64,000 nt of DNA from Pantoea sp. CCBC3-3-1 (GCF_007981265.1 NZ_CP034363.1:2294001-2358000), one strand, 5' to 3'; positions 17,333 to 27,376 are shown, counted from the stretch's first letter. Notes: generated by a model not told the origin, from the sequence alone. Translations and numbers: made by a program.

Positions 17333-18256
17333 TCAGTCGCCAAGGCCCGGCGGGTTAATTTCGGAATGATCAATTTTTTCAACCGACTCGCCCCAGCGAT
17401 CCAGCACTTGCAGATAGCTACCGCTGGCAATAGCGCTGTCAAGCGAGGCCTGTACGGCATTGACTAAACCGTTACCTTTTTTCAGCGTAACGGCGACGTT
17501 AGCGGTTTTCGGCCAGCCGCCCGCCACCGTCCCCGCCAGCCGGGTGGTGCCGGTCAGTTTGGCTTTATACGCGCCGGTGACGTTGGGGCCAAAGGTGGCA
17601 TCGGCGCGGCCCGACTGGATCGCCAGCGTCGCGGCGGCGTCGTCGGTCACGTAAAGCGGCTGCACGGCGGGAAGGCCTTTGGCCTGATTTTCTTTATCCC
17701 ATTGCAGCAGGATCGCTTCCTGATTGGTGCCGGAACCAACAATAATGCGCTTGCCCGCAATATCGGGTGCCGACGCTATTTTGCTTATTTTGCTGTTGCT
17801 CTTAACATAAAAGCCCAGCGTATCCTGACGGTAGGTGGCAAAATCAAAACGGGCCTTGCGTTCTTTGGTCACGGTAATATTGTAAATCGCCGCATCGTAT
17901 TTCCCGGAGGCGACGCCAAGCGGCCAGTCTTCCCATGAGGCGGGAACGATTTTCACTTTTAATCCCAGCCCGTCGGCGACCAGGCGGGCCATATCCGCTT
18001 CACTACCAATAACGGTTTTATTATCCCGGGCGAACAGGCCAAACGGCGGGGCGCTCCCCAAAACTGCGGTAGCGACGGTCAGCGTGCCGGGCGTAACAAA
18101 TTTAAAATTAGCCGGGATCAGCGATTTCGCTTTATCACTTTGTGGTGTATGAATCGGTTTTTCGTTAGCGATCAGGTCGATACCGGGTGCTGCCTGCACG
18201 CTGGCACTCAGCCCCAGCAGCAGTGTTAACGTGGTTAAGCGATTGCTATGCATCAT
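17333..18256 (-). CDS. Polar amino-acid ABC transporter substrate-binding protein
   Basis: This 307-residue periplasmic protein has a signal peptide ending SASVQA and a type-3 extracellular solute-binding domain: GSAPPFGLFARDNKTVIGSEADMARLVADGLGLKVKIVPASWEDWPLGVASGKYDAAIYNITVTKERKARFDFATYRQ. It is first in the leftward six-gene operon and faces the monooxygenase operon across a 230-bp spacer. Two adjacent ATG codons are possible starts, and either gives the same mature protein. The ligand is unproven. Confidence 0.9.
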   Translation of the reverse strand: MMHSNRLTTLTLLLGLSASVQAAPGIDLIANEKPIHTPQSDKAKSLIPANFKFVTPGTLTVATAVLGSAPPFGLFARDNKTVIGSEADMARLVADGLGLKVKIVPASWEDWPLGVASGKYDAAIYNITVTKERKARFDFATYRQDTLGFYVKSNSKISKIASAPDIAGKRIIVGSGTNQEAILLQWDKENQAKGLPAVQPLYVTDDAAATLAIQSGRADATFGPNVTGAYKAKLTGTTRLAGTVAGGWPKTANVAVTLKKGNGLVNAVQASLDSAIASGSYLQVLDRWGESVEKIDHSEINPPGLGD

Positions 18257-18490
18257 TTATTTTTATCCCTGCGGTGAATTGATTGCACTATTCAGGATGC
18301 GCAGGCTTAAGTAAAACAACAAAAACAAATAACCATAGGGGGAAATAACAATTACCAGAGAAAACTTTTCGGCTTTATTTTTACGCTGCGTATTTTGTTA
18401 TTTCCAACAATGCTAAGTGAAATTTAATATTTAGCCGCGGCAGCGAGATATGAAATTCTCCTTATAAACAGGATTATGAGGAACGTTGCC

Positions 18491-19489
18491 ATGGGTTATC
18501 GCCTGAGTTTATTAGATCAAAGTCCGGCAGAAGAGGGACAAACGCCGGAGGCCGCGCTGAGTGCCACGCTGAATTTTGCCCGTGAAGCGGAAAGACTGGG
18601 CTATCACCGTCTGTGGGTGTCCGAACATCACGACAGCGACCGGCTGGCAGGCAGCTCCCCGGAAGTGCTGGTCGCCTGGCTACTGGCACACACCTCGCGG
18701 CTGCGCATCGGGTCTGGCGGCGTGATGTTGCAGCACTACAGCCCGTATAAAGTGGCGGAAAATTTTCATCTGCTGGCCGCGCTGGCACCCGATCGGGTCG
18801 ATATCGGCATTGGCAAAGCGCCGGGCGGCCTGCCGCTGTCCACTAAAGCCTTGCAGGGCGCGCGGGCCGGACATAATGAAGATTTCCCGGCTCAGCTAAA
18901 GCAACTGACCCATTATCTGACTTCAGCGACCGAACCCGCTGGCGGCGACAGTGCACGCGCCTTACCCGCCCCGGCGATTGCGCCGCAGCGCTTTTTACTG
19001 GGCGCCAGCCCTGAAAGCGCTCGACTCGCCGCCTCGCTCGGCTGGCATTTTGTTTTTGCCGGTTTTATCAATACCAACGAACAGGCGATGCAGGAAGCCG
19101 TACTTACCTATCACGAATACGCGGCCGGCAAAGGCAAGGCGCTCATCAGCCTTGCGGCCGTGGCGGCAGAGACGCAGCACCAGGCCGCTGAGCTGGTGGC
19201 CCAACAGCACAATTATCGCGTCACGCTCGGCGACAAACACGTCACCGTCGGCACGCTGGAACAGGCCGAAGCCTTTGTCCGCCAGTCGGCTGCCAGCGAG
19301 CACCGCATCGAGAAACAGACCGTAAACGTCCTGCACGGCACCGCCGACCATATCCATCAGCGACTGACCGCGCTTAGTCAGCGGCTGAACGTTGACGAAT
19401 TTATTCTGCATACGCCACTGACCGATGTTGGTCAGCGCCTGCGTTCAATCACGTTGCTGGCTGACCAGCGAATTAAGGAGAACGGATGA
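18491..19489 (+). CDS. LLM class flavin-dependent oxidoreductase (MsnO8/YtmO-like)
   Basis: This 332-residue luciferase-like monooxygenase starts [18 protein letters not shown], with [38 protein letters not shown] and [14 protein letters not shown]. The ATG at 18491 is chosen to match the family N-terminus, and AGGAA lies upstream. An ATG five codons earlier (18476) is the alternative. It is a close paralogue of the protein at 638-1639. It opens the rightward operon and is coupled to the next monooxygenase by an ATGA overlap. Confidence 0.88.
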   Translation: MGYRLSLLDQSPAEEGQTPEAALSATLNFAREAERLGYHRLWVSEHHDSDRLAGSSPEVLVAWLLAHTSRLRIGSGGVMLQHYSPYKVAENFHLLAALAPDRVDIGIGKAPGGLPLSTKALQGARAGHNEDFPAQLKQLTHYLTSATEPAGGDSARALPAPAIAPQRFLLGASPESARLAASLGWHFVFAGFINTNEQAMQEAVLTYHEYAAGKGKALISLAAVAAETQHQAAELVAQQHNYRVTLGDKHVTVGTLEQAEAFVRQSAASEHRIEKQTVNVLHGTADHIHQRLTALSQRLNVDEFILHTPLTDVGQRLRSITLLADQRIKENG

Positions 19490-20814
19490 GCACTCAAATT
19501 AAGTTCGGCCTGATGCTGCACGGCGCAGGCGGCCATATGAATTCCTGGCGTCATACCAGCGCACCGGCAGATGCCAGCGTCAATTTCCGCTATTTCACCG
19601 ATCTGGCGCAGCGGGCAGAAAACGCCGGTTTCGATTTTCTGTTTGTTGCTGACGGATTGCATATTAATGAAAAATCGTTACCGCATTTCCTCAACCGCTT
19701 TGAGCCGATTGCGCTGCTCTCGGCGCTGGCTTCGGTGACGCACCAAATTGGCCTGGCCGGAACGATTTCGACTTCCTACAGCGATCCCTTTACCGTCGCC
19801 CGCCAGCTCGCCACGCTGGATAACATCAGCGGAGGCCGTGCCGGATGGAACGTAGTGACATCGCCACTGGAAGGTTCCGCCAAAAACTTTGGCAAAGCGC
19901 ATCCTGACCATTCGCTGCGTTACAAAATCGCCGAAGAATATATCGATGTGGTGCAGGGCCTGTGGGATTCCTGGGAAGACGACGCTTTTGTGCGCGATCG
20001 TGAAAGCGGCGTCTTTTTCGATGCGTCCAAGCTGCACAAGCTCAACCATCACGGGGCGTTTTTCTCGGTGGAGGGGCCGTTGAATATTCAACGTTCTCCG
20101 CAGGGGCAGCCGGTGATCTTCCAGGCTGGCGCATCGGATACCGGTATCGGTCTGGCAGGAAAATCCGCGGATGCGGTGTTTACCAACGCCCGGACGCTGG
20201 AAGAGGCGAAGACCTACTCAGACAAACTTCAGGCCTCGGTTGCGGAAAATCATCGCCAGCCGGTAGCGATCTTCCCCGGCATCAGCCCGATTGTCGGCAA
20301 AACGGCAGAAGAGGCCGAGGCGAAATATCAGCATCTGCTCTCGCTGCTGTCTCTGGAAGATGTACTGGCCTATTTGGGACGTTTCTTCGACCACCACGAT
20401 TTTAGCCAGTACGACCCGAACGGGCCTTTCCCGGAGCTGGGCGATCTGGGCCAAAACACCTTCCGTTCCACCACGGATGCGATTAAGCGCCGGGCAAAAG
20501 AGGAGCCGATTACCCTGCGGCAGATCGCTTATGAAACTGCGCTTCCCCGCGGCGAATTTTTCGGCACGCCGGAACAGGTCGCCAGCGCGCTGATCCGCTG
20601 GGTTGAAGAGGGCGGCGCGAGCGGCTTTATCATCAGCGGGCCGGTGCTGGTAGAAGCGCTGGATGATTTCACCCGCTACGTTCTGCCACTGCTGGCTGAA
20701 CGTGGCTACTGGCAGCCCTCAAAGGAAACCACGCTGCGTGGCAGACTCGGTATCCCTTTCAAAGTCAGTCGCTATGCGCAGCCGGTTCGTACTGCCGCGC
20801 TGGCAGGCAAATAA
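19486..20814 (+). CDS. NtaA/SnaA/DszA-family FMN-dependent monooxygenase
   Basis: This 442-residue protein of the nitrilotriacetate/pristinamycin/dibenzothiophene monooxygenase branch begins [29 protein letters not shown]. It contains [17 protein letters not shown] and [14 protein letters not shown], the family's core motifs, plus a C-terminal extension after the barrel. In Bacillus the equivalent YtnJ/YxeK oxidatively cleaves N-acetylated S-substituted cysteines using FMNH2. A separate NAD(P)H:FMN reductase would be needed and was not found in the window. Its start overlaps the preceding gene's stop. Confidence 0.9.
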   Translation: MSTQIKFGLMLHGAGGHMNSWRHTSAPADASVNFRYFTDLAQRAENAGFDFLFVADGLHINEKSLPHFLNRFEPIALLSALASVTHQIGLAGTISTSYSDPFTVARQLATLDNISGGRAGWNVVTSPLEGSAKNFGKAHPDHSLRYKIAEEYIDVVQGLWDSWEDDAFVRDRESGVFFDASKLHKLNHHGAFFSVEGPLNIQRSPQGQPVIFQAGASDTGIGLAGKSADAVFTNARTLEEAKTYSDKLQASVAENHRQPVAIFPGISPIVGKTAEEAEAKYQHLLSLLSLEDVLAYLGRFFDHHDFSQYDPNGPFPELGDLGQNTFRSTTDAIKRRAKEEPITLRQIAYETALPRGEFFGTPEQVASALIRWVEEGGASGFIISGPVLVEALDDFTRYVLPLLAERGYWQPSKETTLRGRLGIPFKVSRYAQPVRTAALAGK

Positions 20815-20826
20815 AAGGAGCTAATC

Positions 20827-22440
20827 TTGCCTGTTACCTTAACTCGGGCGACGCTGCGTCGCCCTTTGCTGGCCTTACTGGTGAGCGGTCTGCTGGCAGG
20901 ATGCGATCAAGCCGCCAGCGAAGCACCTGCCGTTCCGGCAAAAGCCGCCGCACAAAAAGGCGGCAATTTGCTGATAGCGATTGATACCGACCCAAATTGT
21001 CTCGATCCGCAGCAGGCAGGTAACAATAATTCGCTGAATATTGGTCGCCAGTTGACCGATTCCCTGACCGATCAGGATCCACAAACGGGCAATATCGTGC
21101 CGTGGTTAGCGACACAATGGCAAATTGACGAAGGCAACCGGCGGTTTACCTTTACTCTTCGTGACAACGTCACCTTTAGCGACGGCACGCCGTTTACCTC
21201 ACAGTCCGTTAAAGATAATTTTAACGCTATTGTGAAGTTGGGTGCGCGTGCTTCACTGGCGTCAACCTATCTGAAGGGGCTGAAGCAGATTGATACCCCG
21301 GACGCGCAAACGGTGGTCATCACCTTTCAGCAGCCGAACGCGCAGTTTTTACAGGCGACCTCCACCATGAGTCTGGGGTTCTTCGCCCCCAGTACCGTGG
21401 CCGCCCCGGCCGAAGCGCGCTGTCAGGGATCGCTGGCAGGTACCGGGCCGTTTGTGCTGAAACAGTTTGTGCATAATCAGAAAGTGGATCTCGTCCGGCG
21501 GAACGGTTATCAGTGGCCGTCGTCACTGGCAAAACATCAGGGCGAAAGCTACCTGGATAGCGTGGAATATCGCGTGATCCCGGAGAGCGGCGTACGGTTC
21601 GGCAGCCTGATTTCACGTCAGCTGGATGTTAACGTTGGCGTCACGCCGCAGGACGAAGCGCTGCTGCTGGCGAAAAACATTCACCTTATCGCCCGCACCA
21701 ATCCCGGGCTGGTTTACAGCCTGTTCCCTAATCAGTCCACGCCGCTGATGGCTGAAGCACCGCTGCGTCAGGCGTTAAACCTGGCTATCGATCGCCAGGC
21801 GCTGAAGCCGGTGCTTTCGCGCTATCAGTCGGCGGCGACCTCGGTGCTGGCAAAAACCACGCCGCTTTATCAGGATCTCAGCGCCGATCTGGGTTACAAC
21901 CCGCAGGCGGCTGAAAAACTGTTGGAAGAGAATGGCTGGCGGCGCGGCGCGGATGGCATTCGTAGCAAAAACGGTCAGCGCCTGAGTTTCCGTATCAGCT
22001 ACTGGCAGTCGGCACCGTTTATTGAGGTCGTGCAGCAGCAGCTGCATCAGGTGGGGATCGATCTGCAACTGGAAAAAGCGCCTATCAGCCAGGTCGTGGC
22101 GAGGCAGGCGGGCGGCAAGCTGCCGGTTGACTTCTACAATCTGACCCGCTCCGATCCCGACGTGCTGCGAACGGTTTTTGACGCTGGCGGACGCAATGTT
22201 AACCATCGCCAGCCCGCAGAGGTCGATCGGCTGCTGTTGCAGTCCAGCGAAACGCTGGAGAAGGCACAGCGGCAGGATTACGTTACTCAGGCGGCGAAAC
22301 AGCTGATTGCAGAAGGCAACGCCATCCCGCTGGTGGAGCTGGCAACGGTGATCGCGACCGGGCAGAACGTGCGGGGTTTTCATTTTGATGCCTCCTCCCG
22401 CTTCCAGCTTTATGACACCTGGCTTACGGCGAAGGAGTAA
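20827..22440 (+). CDS. Peptide/opine-type ABC transporter substrate-binding lipoprotein
   Basis: This 537-residue SBP_bac_5 protein starts at TTG (20827) behind AAAGGAG. It has a type II signal, GLLAGC with C26 as the lipidated cysteine. The body contains DTDPNCLDPQQAGNNNSLNIGRQL, VPWLATQWQIDEGNRRFTFTLRDNVTFSDGTPFT and LRQALNLAIDRQAL, as in the DppA/OppA family. It is the first of four transporter genes coupled behind the two monooxygenases. A cysteine conjugate or sulfur-containing peptide is a plausible ligand (inference). Confidence 0.88.
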   Translation: MPVTLTRATLRRPLLALLVSGLLAGCDQAASEAPAVPAKAAAQKGGNLLIAIDTDPNCLDPQQAGNNNSLNIGRQLTDSLTDQDPQTGNIVPWLATQWQIDEGNRRFTFTLRDNVTFSDGTPFTSQSVKDNFNAIVKLGARASLASTYLKGLKQIDTPDAQTVVITFQQPNAQFLQATSTMSLGFFAPSTVAAPAEARCQGSLAGTGPFVLKQFVHNQKVDLVRRNGYQWPSSLAKHQGESYLDSVEYRVIPESGVRFGSLISRQLDVNVGVTPQDEALLLAKNIHLIARTNPGLVYSLFPNQSTPLMAEAPLRQALNLAIDRQALKPVLSRYQSAATSVLAKTTPLYQDLSADLGYNPQAAEKLLEENGWRRGADGIRSKNGQRLSFRISYWQSAPFIEVVQQQLHQVGIDLQLEKAPISQVVARQAGGKLPVDFYNLTRSDPDVLRTVFDAGGRNVNHRQPAEVDRLLLQSSETLEKAQRQDYVTQAAKQLIAEGNAIPLVELATVIATGQNVRGFHFDASSRFQLYDTWLTAKE

Positions 22441-22442
22441 AA

Positions 22443-23420
22443 ATGAACCATCTCTTGCTCGCCACGCCGAAGAGCCGCCGTCGGCTCCCGGCTTCCCTGA
22501 AGCGTGCGTTGCAGGGCATCGGCGTACTGTGGGCAGCCTGGAGCCTGACTTTTTTCATCCTTTATATTCTGCCTGCCGATCCGGTGACTATCATGCTGAA
22601 TCAGGGCGAACAGAGTACCGTTGACGCGGCGCAGGTCGCCGCGCTAAAGGCGCAGTATCATCTCGATCTGCCTGTCTGGCAGCAATATTTGCTGGCGCTG
22701 TGGGATCTGCTGCATCTCAATCTTGGCAAATCGATTATCAGCGGTGACAACGTCACTGATTTAATTATTCAGGCGCTGCCGGCGACCTTACTGCTGGCGG
22801 TCTGCGCGCTGGTCGTGGCGCTTATTGTCGGCGGTGGTCTGGCAGCGGGTACCAGCGTCTTGCCGTCCGGGAGAATTAAATCGATGCTGCTTGCGCTGCC
22901 TTCACTGGGTGCGGCGCTGCCGACCTTCTGGTCAGGTTTACTGTTGCTACAGCTTTTTTCGTTCAGCCATGCCTGGCTCCCGGCCATGGGAAACCGTGGC
23001 TGGCAGTCGCTGGTGCTGCCGACGCTGACGCTGGCAATCCCTACCGCAGCCACCCTCGCTCAGGTAATGAGTCGTTCACTGGCGGAGGTCTGGCGGCGAT
23101 CTTTTATCGATGCGCTGCGCCTGAAAGGCGCGGGAACAGCCCGTTTGCTCTGGCGCCACGTCTTGCCGAATGCGGCCATTCCGTTACTGACGCTGTCCGG
23201 CATGGTGTTTGGTCATCTGCTGGCGGGCGCGGTGATTACCGAAACGATTTTCTCGCGCGAAGGGCTGGGGCGGCTCGCTGAAGGCGCCGTTTCTGCCCAG
23301 GATATTCCCCTGGTACAGGGCGTGGTATTGACGGCGGCCACGGTTTTTGTCGTGGTGAATTTTATCACCGATGCGATCTATCCTCTGCTCGATCCACGCC
23401 TTGCGACGGGAGAACGCTGA
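22443..23420 (+). CDS. Peptide-type ABC transporter permease (DppB-like)
   Basis: This 325-residue permease has six predicted membrane segments. It shows the DppB pattern FILYILPADPVTIMLNQGEQ near the N-terminus and the EAA loop RSFIDALRLKGAGTARLLWRHVLPNAAIPLLTLSGMVFGHLLAGAVITETIFSREGLGRL. It begins two bases after the binding-protein stop and ends overlapping the next start (TGATG). Confidence 0.92.
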   Translation: MNHLLLATPKSRRRLPASLKRALQGIGVLWAAWSLTFFILYILPADPVTIMLNQGEQSTVDAAQVAALKAQYHLDLPVWQQYLLALWDLLHLNLGKSIISGDNVTDLIIQALPATLLLAVCALVVALIVGGGLAAGTSVLPSGRIKSMLLALPSLGAALPTFWSGLLLLQLFSFSHAWLPAMGNRGWQSLVLPTLTLAIPTAATLAQVMSRSLAEVWRRSFIDALRLKGAGTARLLWRHVLPNAAIPLLTLSGMVFGHLLAGAVITETIFSREGLGRLAEGAVSAQDIPLVQGVVLTAATVFVVVNFITDAIYPLLDPRLATGER

Positions 23421-24253
23421 TGAGTGAAACCCTAACCGTCAAGCCGCTAAGCCGTCCTTTTGCACTGAGCCTGTGGCTCAGCGTTGGCCTGCTGCTGCTG
23501 GTGGCATTGTGGGCGCTGTTTCCCGGCTGGTTTACCGGGCAAAGCCCGCTGGCAGGCGATCCTGTGCAGGCCTTGCAGGCACCTTCCGCCGTGCACTGGT
23601 TCGGCACCGATCATTTGGGAAGAGATCTCTACAGCCGCAGCGTATTTGGTACGGCGCTCACGCTACAGGCGACGCTGTTTTCCACCGCAATTGCGCTGTT
23701 TGTCGGTACGCTGATGGGCGTGCTGGCGGGATATACCGGCGGCCGGGTCGACAGCGCCTTTATGCGCGTCATCGATATTCTGATGGCCGTACCTAATCTG
23801 CTGCTGGCGATGGCAATTATCACCGTACTCGGTTTCGGCACGTTACATATTGCTATCGCCGTCGGGCTTTCTTCCGTGGCGACTTTTGCCAGACTGTCAC
23901 GGGGAGAGGTATTGCGTAGCCGCACTCATCTGTTTGTTGAGGCGGCGAGAGTCGGTGGCGTGGGGCATTTGACAATTATCCGCCGCCATATTTTACCGCA
24001 TGCGCTGGCACCGGTACTGTCGCTGGCGGCCCTTGAATTGGGGTTTGCACTGCTCTCCGTTTCCGCCCTGAGCTTTCTGGGTTTTGGCGCGCCGCCGCCC
24101 CAGCCGGAATGGGGACTGCTGATTGCCGAAGGCCGCAACTATATTGCCGCTGCGTGGTGGTATACCACCTTGCCGGGGCTGACCATTGTGCTTACCGTGC
24201 TGGCGACCAACCGGCTGGCCGGTTTTATTCAGGACAGGGCGGAGGAGCCATGA
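23420..24253 (+). CDS. Peptide-type ABC transporter permease (DppC-like)
   Basis: This 277-residue permease contains HWFGTDHLGRDLYSRSVFGTALTLQATLFSTAIALFVGTLMGVLAGY and the EAA loop LFVEAARVGGVGHLTIIRRHILPHALAPVLSLAALELGFALLSVSALSFLGFGAPPPQPEWG, the DppC hallmarks. It pairs with the preceding DppB-like protein. Its stop overlaps the start of the ATPase gene (ATGA). Confidence 0.92.
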   Translation: MSETLTVKPLSRPFALSLWLSVGLLLLVALWALFPGWFTGQSPLAGDPVQALQAPSAVHWFGTDHLGRDLYSRSVFGTALTLQATLFSTAIALFVGTLMGVLAGYTGGRVDSAFMRVIDILMAVPNLLLAMAIITVLGFGTLHIAIAVGLSSVATFARLSRGEVLRSRTHLFVEAARVGGVGHLTIIRRHILPHALAPVLSLAALELGFALLSVSALSFLGFGAPPPQPEWGLLIAEGRNYIAAAWWYTTLPGLTIVLTVLATNRLAGFIQDRAEEP

Positions 24254-25854
24254 CCCAACCCTTATTAGATGTGGCGGCGCTGTCGGTGGACTACTTTTCC
24301 CGTCAGGGGGAAGCTATCCACGCGGTGAAATCATTGAGTTTCACCGTTGATCCCGGCGAGGTGATAGCCCTTGTCGGCGGCTCCGGCTCCGGCAAGTCGA
24401 CCACCGCTGCGGCGCTGGTTGGGTTGCTGAAGGGGAAAACCCGCCACGCCGGACATATTCGCTTTAACGGCCAGGCGCTGGAAAATGCCAGCCAGCGCCA
24501 GTGGCAGCAGCTGCGAGGCGTGGAAATCGGCTTCGTGCCGCAGGATCCGGCCCAGGCGCTGGATCCGATCCAAAGCATCGGCAAACAGATGATTGAAGCG
24601 CTGACGCTGCACGGTGTGACTCGTCGCGATGCGAAGCAGCGAGTGCCGGGGCTGCTGGCTGATGTCGGTCTGCGTGATGCTTCGCGGATCGTTGCCAGCT
24701 ATCCTCATCAGCTTTCAGGCGGGATGCGGCAGCGGATTTTGCTGGCGATGGCCCTGTGCCATCACCCGAAACTGATTATTGCCGATGAGCCGACCAGCGC
24801 GCTGGATGTCAGCGTGCAGAAACAGGTGCTGGATACGCTGGATGCGGTGGTGGAAAGCAAGGGAATTGCGATGCTGCTGATTACCCACGATCTGAATATT
24901 GCGCTGGAGCGGGCCGACCGGATACTGGTGATGTATGAAGGACGACTGGTGGAAAGCGGCACGCCTGGCAGCCTGCTGCATCAGACGCGGCATCCTTATA
25001 CTCGCCGCTTGCTGGACGCCTCTCCGGCGTTCTTAACCGTTCCCTGGCGTAAACCGCTGGTCTCGAGGCCGCTGATGCAGGCGCAAAATCTGGTCCGGCA
25101 TTTTCCGCTGAAAGATGGCCGCCGTTTTCCTGCGGTGGATGATATCTCATTTCCTGTCCTGCGTGGCGGCACAACCAGTCTGGTCGGTGAATCCGGCTCG
25201 GGGAAATCCACCACGGTGCGTATGCTGATGGGGCTGGAAGCGTCAGATGCCGGGCAGGTGATTTTTGACGATGTCGCGTTCACCTCGCTTGCCGCTTTTC
25301 AGCGCCCTGAGTTTCGCCGTCGGGTACAGCTGGTGTGGCAAAATCCGTTCGCTTCGCTTAACCCAAAAATGACGCTGGAGGAGATTATTACCGAACCGCT
25401 ACGGGCGTTCAGATGCGGCAATCGCCAGCGCCAGCGTGAGCGGGCGGCAGAACTGCTGACGGACGTGGAGCTGCCGGTAAGCCTGCTGAACAGCCGTCCC
25501 GGGACGTTATCCGGCGGCCAGCGCCAGCGCGTAGCGATTGCCCGGGCGCTGGCGATTTCGCCGGACCTGGTGATCCTTGATGAGCCCGTGTCCGCGCTGG
25601 ATGTGGCGGTGCAGGCGCAGATCCTCCAGCTGTTAGAACGCTTACAGCGCGAGCACGGCCTGACCTATCTGTTTATCTCTCATGACCTGGCGGTGGTGCG
25701 GCAGATCTCGGATTACGTGGTGATAATGCAGCAGGGAAAGGTGGTTGAGCAGGGTGCAGCGCAGCAGATCTTTACCTCACCGGGCGCGGATTATACCCGC
25801 CAGCTGCTTTCACATGTTCCGGGCGCGAACGGATATAAAAAAGCGGCAGGGTGA
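24250..25854 (+). CDS. Peptide-type ABC transporter, fused tandem ATP-binding protein (DppD-DppF-like)
   Basis: This 534-residue protein joins two complete ABC ATPases. The first has Walker A GGSGSGKST (about 43-51), LSGGMRQR and [15 protein letters not shown]. The second has Walker A GESGSGKST (about 313-321), LSGGQRQR and VILDEPVSALDVAVQ. Each half ends in a short peptide-transporter C-terminal tail. The start at 24250 follows GGAGGAG and overlaps the permease stop; upstream in-frame codons belong to the permease gene. It ends the operon. Fused ATPases of this sort occur in glutathione-type (GsiA) transporters. Confidence 0.92.
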   Translation: MTQPLLDVAALSVDYFSRQGEAIHAVKSLSFTVDPGEVIALVGGSGSGKSTTAAALVGLLKGKTRHAGHIRFNGQALENASQRQWQQLRGVEIGFVPQDPAQALDPIQSIGKQMIEALTLHGVTRRDAKQRVPGLLADVGLRDASRIVASYPHQLSGGMRQRILLAMALCHHPKLIIADEPTSALDVSVQKQVLDTLDAVVESKGIAMLLITHDLNIALERADRILVMYEGRLVESGTPGSLLHQTRHPYTRRLLDASPAFLTVPWRKPLVSRPLMQAQNLVRHFPLKDGRRFPAVDDISFPVLRGGTTSLVGESGSGKSTTVRMLMGLEASDAGQVIFDDVAFTSLAAFQRPEFRRRVQLVWQNPFASLNPKMTLEEIITEPLRAFRCGNRQRQRERAAELLTDVELPVSLLNSRPGTLSGGQRQRVAIARALAISPDLVILDEPVSALDVAVQAQILQLLERLQREHGLTYLFISHDLAVVRQISDYVVIMQQGKVVEQGAAQQIFTSPGADYTRQLLSHVPGANGYKKAAG

Positions 25855-25863
25855 TTTTGCCGC
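25843..25863 (+). terminator. Hairpin over the ATPase stop codon
   Basis: GCGGCA and TGCCGC flank a nine-base loop that contains the stop codon at 25852-25854. There is only a short T tract inside the loop, so termination is probable but not certain. Confidence 0.45.
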
Positions 25864-25885
25864 AGAATTCGTTTACACCGTGCTG

Positions 25886-25996
25886 GCGCGAGGAACATGA
25901 GTCTTCCACAAAGACGCAAAAAGCGGCATCCGTGCCAGCTCGGCCTGGGCCGTCCATGGCCCAGGACGCTTTGTTCCAGGCTCATGTTCCTCGCGC
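25886..25996. repeat. Nested inverted repeats (111-bp structured element)
   Basis: A perfect 16-bp inverted repeat, GCGCGAGGAACATGAG at 25886-25901 and its complement at 25981-25996, encloses two smaller hairpins. These are GTCTT/AAGAC at 25901-25915 and CCTGGGCC/GGCCCAGG at 25944-25965 with a six-base loop. No coding signal covers it. It lies between two convergent genes and may be a compound terminator or an interspersed repeat unit. Confidence 0.8.
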
Positions 25997-26044
25997 TTTG
26001 AGTTCGTTAGCAGTCTGTACGGCAGGGTAATCCTGCCGCTGCCG

Positions 26045-26995
26045 TTACTGTTTTTTATCAAGTGACCAGGTGGCGCTACTGACGTCAACTTTTACCGGCA
26101 ACAGCCCAATCTGGCTAAATTTGTCGGCCAGAGCCTGCTGCTCTTTAAACACCTCCGGCGTCATGCGTTCAGCGCCAAACGGCATTCGTGCCAGCGCCCG
26201 CTGCCAGATGGGTTGAGGCAAACCGGTCGAGGTAGAGAGGATCTTCGCCGTCTCAGCCGGATTTTTATTCGCCCAGTCGCTCAGGCTGCCCAGTTCATCC
26301 ACCACCTTTTTCGCCGTCTCCGGCCAGGTTTCCGCGAACTTACGGCTGGCAAGATAGAAGGTGTAGTGCGGTACCAGGCCTTCGGCATTTTTCACCAGCC
26401 GCGCTTTAGCATTGGTTTCCACCTCGGCGTAGTAAGGATCCCAGATTACCCAGGCATCAACCGCGCCACGCTGAAAAGCCGCGCGGGCATCAGCGGGCGG
26501 CAGATAAACCGGCGTGATATCTTTATAGCTCAGGCCCGCTTTTTCCAGTGCGCTGACCAGTAAATAATTCACATCTGATCCTTTATTCAACGCCACGCGT
26601 TTGCCTTTTAAATCGGCTACGTTTTTAATCGTGGAATTTTCCGGCACCACGATGGCTTCCGTTTTTGGATTAGCCGGTGAATGCGCCAGATAGACCAAAT
26701 CGGCTTTCGCGGCCTGGGCAAAGGCCGGGGGCGCATCGCCGGTTGCAGCCAGATCGATACTGCCGACGTTTAATCCTTCCAGCATTTGCGGGCCAGCAGG
26801 AAATTCTACCCAGCGTACGGCGATGCCCTGTTTTTTAAAATCTTCATCCAGCGTGCCGCGATATTTCAGCAGAGCAAAGATATTGGCTTTCTGGTAACCG
26901 ATATTGACCGTTTTTGGCGCATTCTCCGCCATGGCCGCCTGGCTTGTGACTAAAATCGCTGTCGCGATAAGACTGCTGAAAAGGGTTTTTTTCAC
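26045..26995 (-). CDS. Sulfonate ABC transporter substrate-binding protein (SsuA-like)
   Basis: This 316-residue periplasmic protein has a signal peptide (cleavage after QAAMA) and the SsuA-type domain: KTVNIGYQKANIFALLKYRGTLDEDFKKQGIAVRWVEFPAGPQMLEGLNVGSIDLAATGDAPPAFAQAAKADLVYLA. It also has GKRVALNKGSDVNYLLV and DAWVIWDPYYAEVE. It would bind alkanesulfonates or related sulfur compounds. No SsuBC permease or ATPase is adjacent, so it must share a transporter, possibly the one at 8877-11911, or one outside the window. Confidence 0.9.
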   Translation of the reverse strand: MKKTLFSSLIATAILVTSQAAMAENAPKTVNIGYQKANIFALLKYRGTLDEDFKKQGIAVRWVEFPAGPQMLEGLNVGSIDLAATGDAPPAFAQAAKADLVYLAHSPANPKTEAIVVPENSTIKNVADLKGKRVALNKGSDVNYLLVSALEKAGLSYKDITPVYLPPADARAAFQRGAVDAWVIWDPYYAEVETNAKARLVKNAEGLVPHYTFYLASRKFAETWPETAKKVVDELGSLSDWANKNPAETAKILSTSTGLPQPIWQRALARMPFGAERMTPEVFKEQQALADKFSQIGLLPVKVDVSSATWSLDKKQ

Positions 26996-27376
26996 TGTTT
27001 TATCCCATAGTTAAAGTGCTGTCTGCGCAACATAGCAAACTGGCGGGCTTCAGCTTAGAGAGTAAAAATTCTATGGTTAGCGAAAAAAAGCATAGCGCGA
27101 CGGTCAGTTTTCTTTCAATTGTTTGTGAAATTATAGAATGCTGACTTTCATTTAATGATGAGGGTTGTTTTATATCCCGCATCAGTATGCTAACCGGCTA
27201 TTACATGTTTATATAAATTGTTATCGTAACTTTATATGCGCAGAGGATAGGCATAATAAAAATAATTATTGTGAGATGCTTTCAGGAAAAAGTAAAAATA
27301 GCTCGCCATTTTTTCGTGGAACAGGATAATGCGCCCGGCTTTATTCACTTTGTTCGTTTTCAAGGAAGAATTAATC
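26996..27376. other. Intergenic region, divergent promoters
   Basis: This AT-rich spacer lies between the sulfonate-binding protein and a small lipoprotein gene. No gene was found. It should hold both promoters. Many TATA-like hexamers are present, and I cannot choose among them. Confidence 0.4.

Noticed and set aside
27226..27238. GTAACTTTATATG, an 11 of 13 match to the lox-like arm
   Set aside because: It is a lone half-site in an AT-rich spacer; the nearest complement-like sequence lies on the wrong side, so no 13-8-13 site can be formed.
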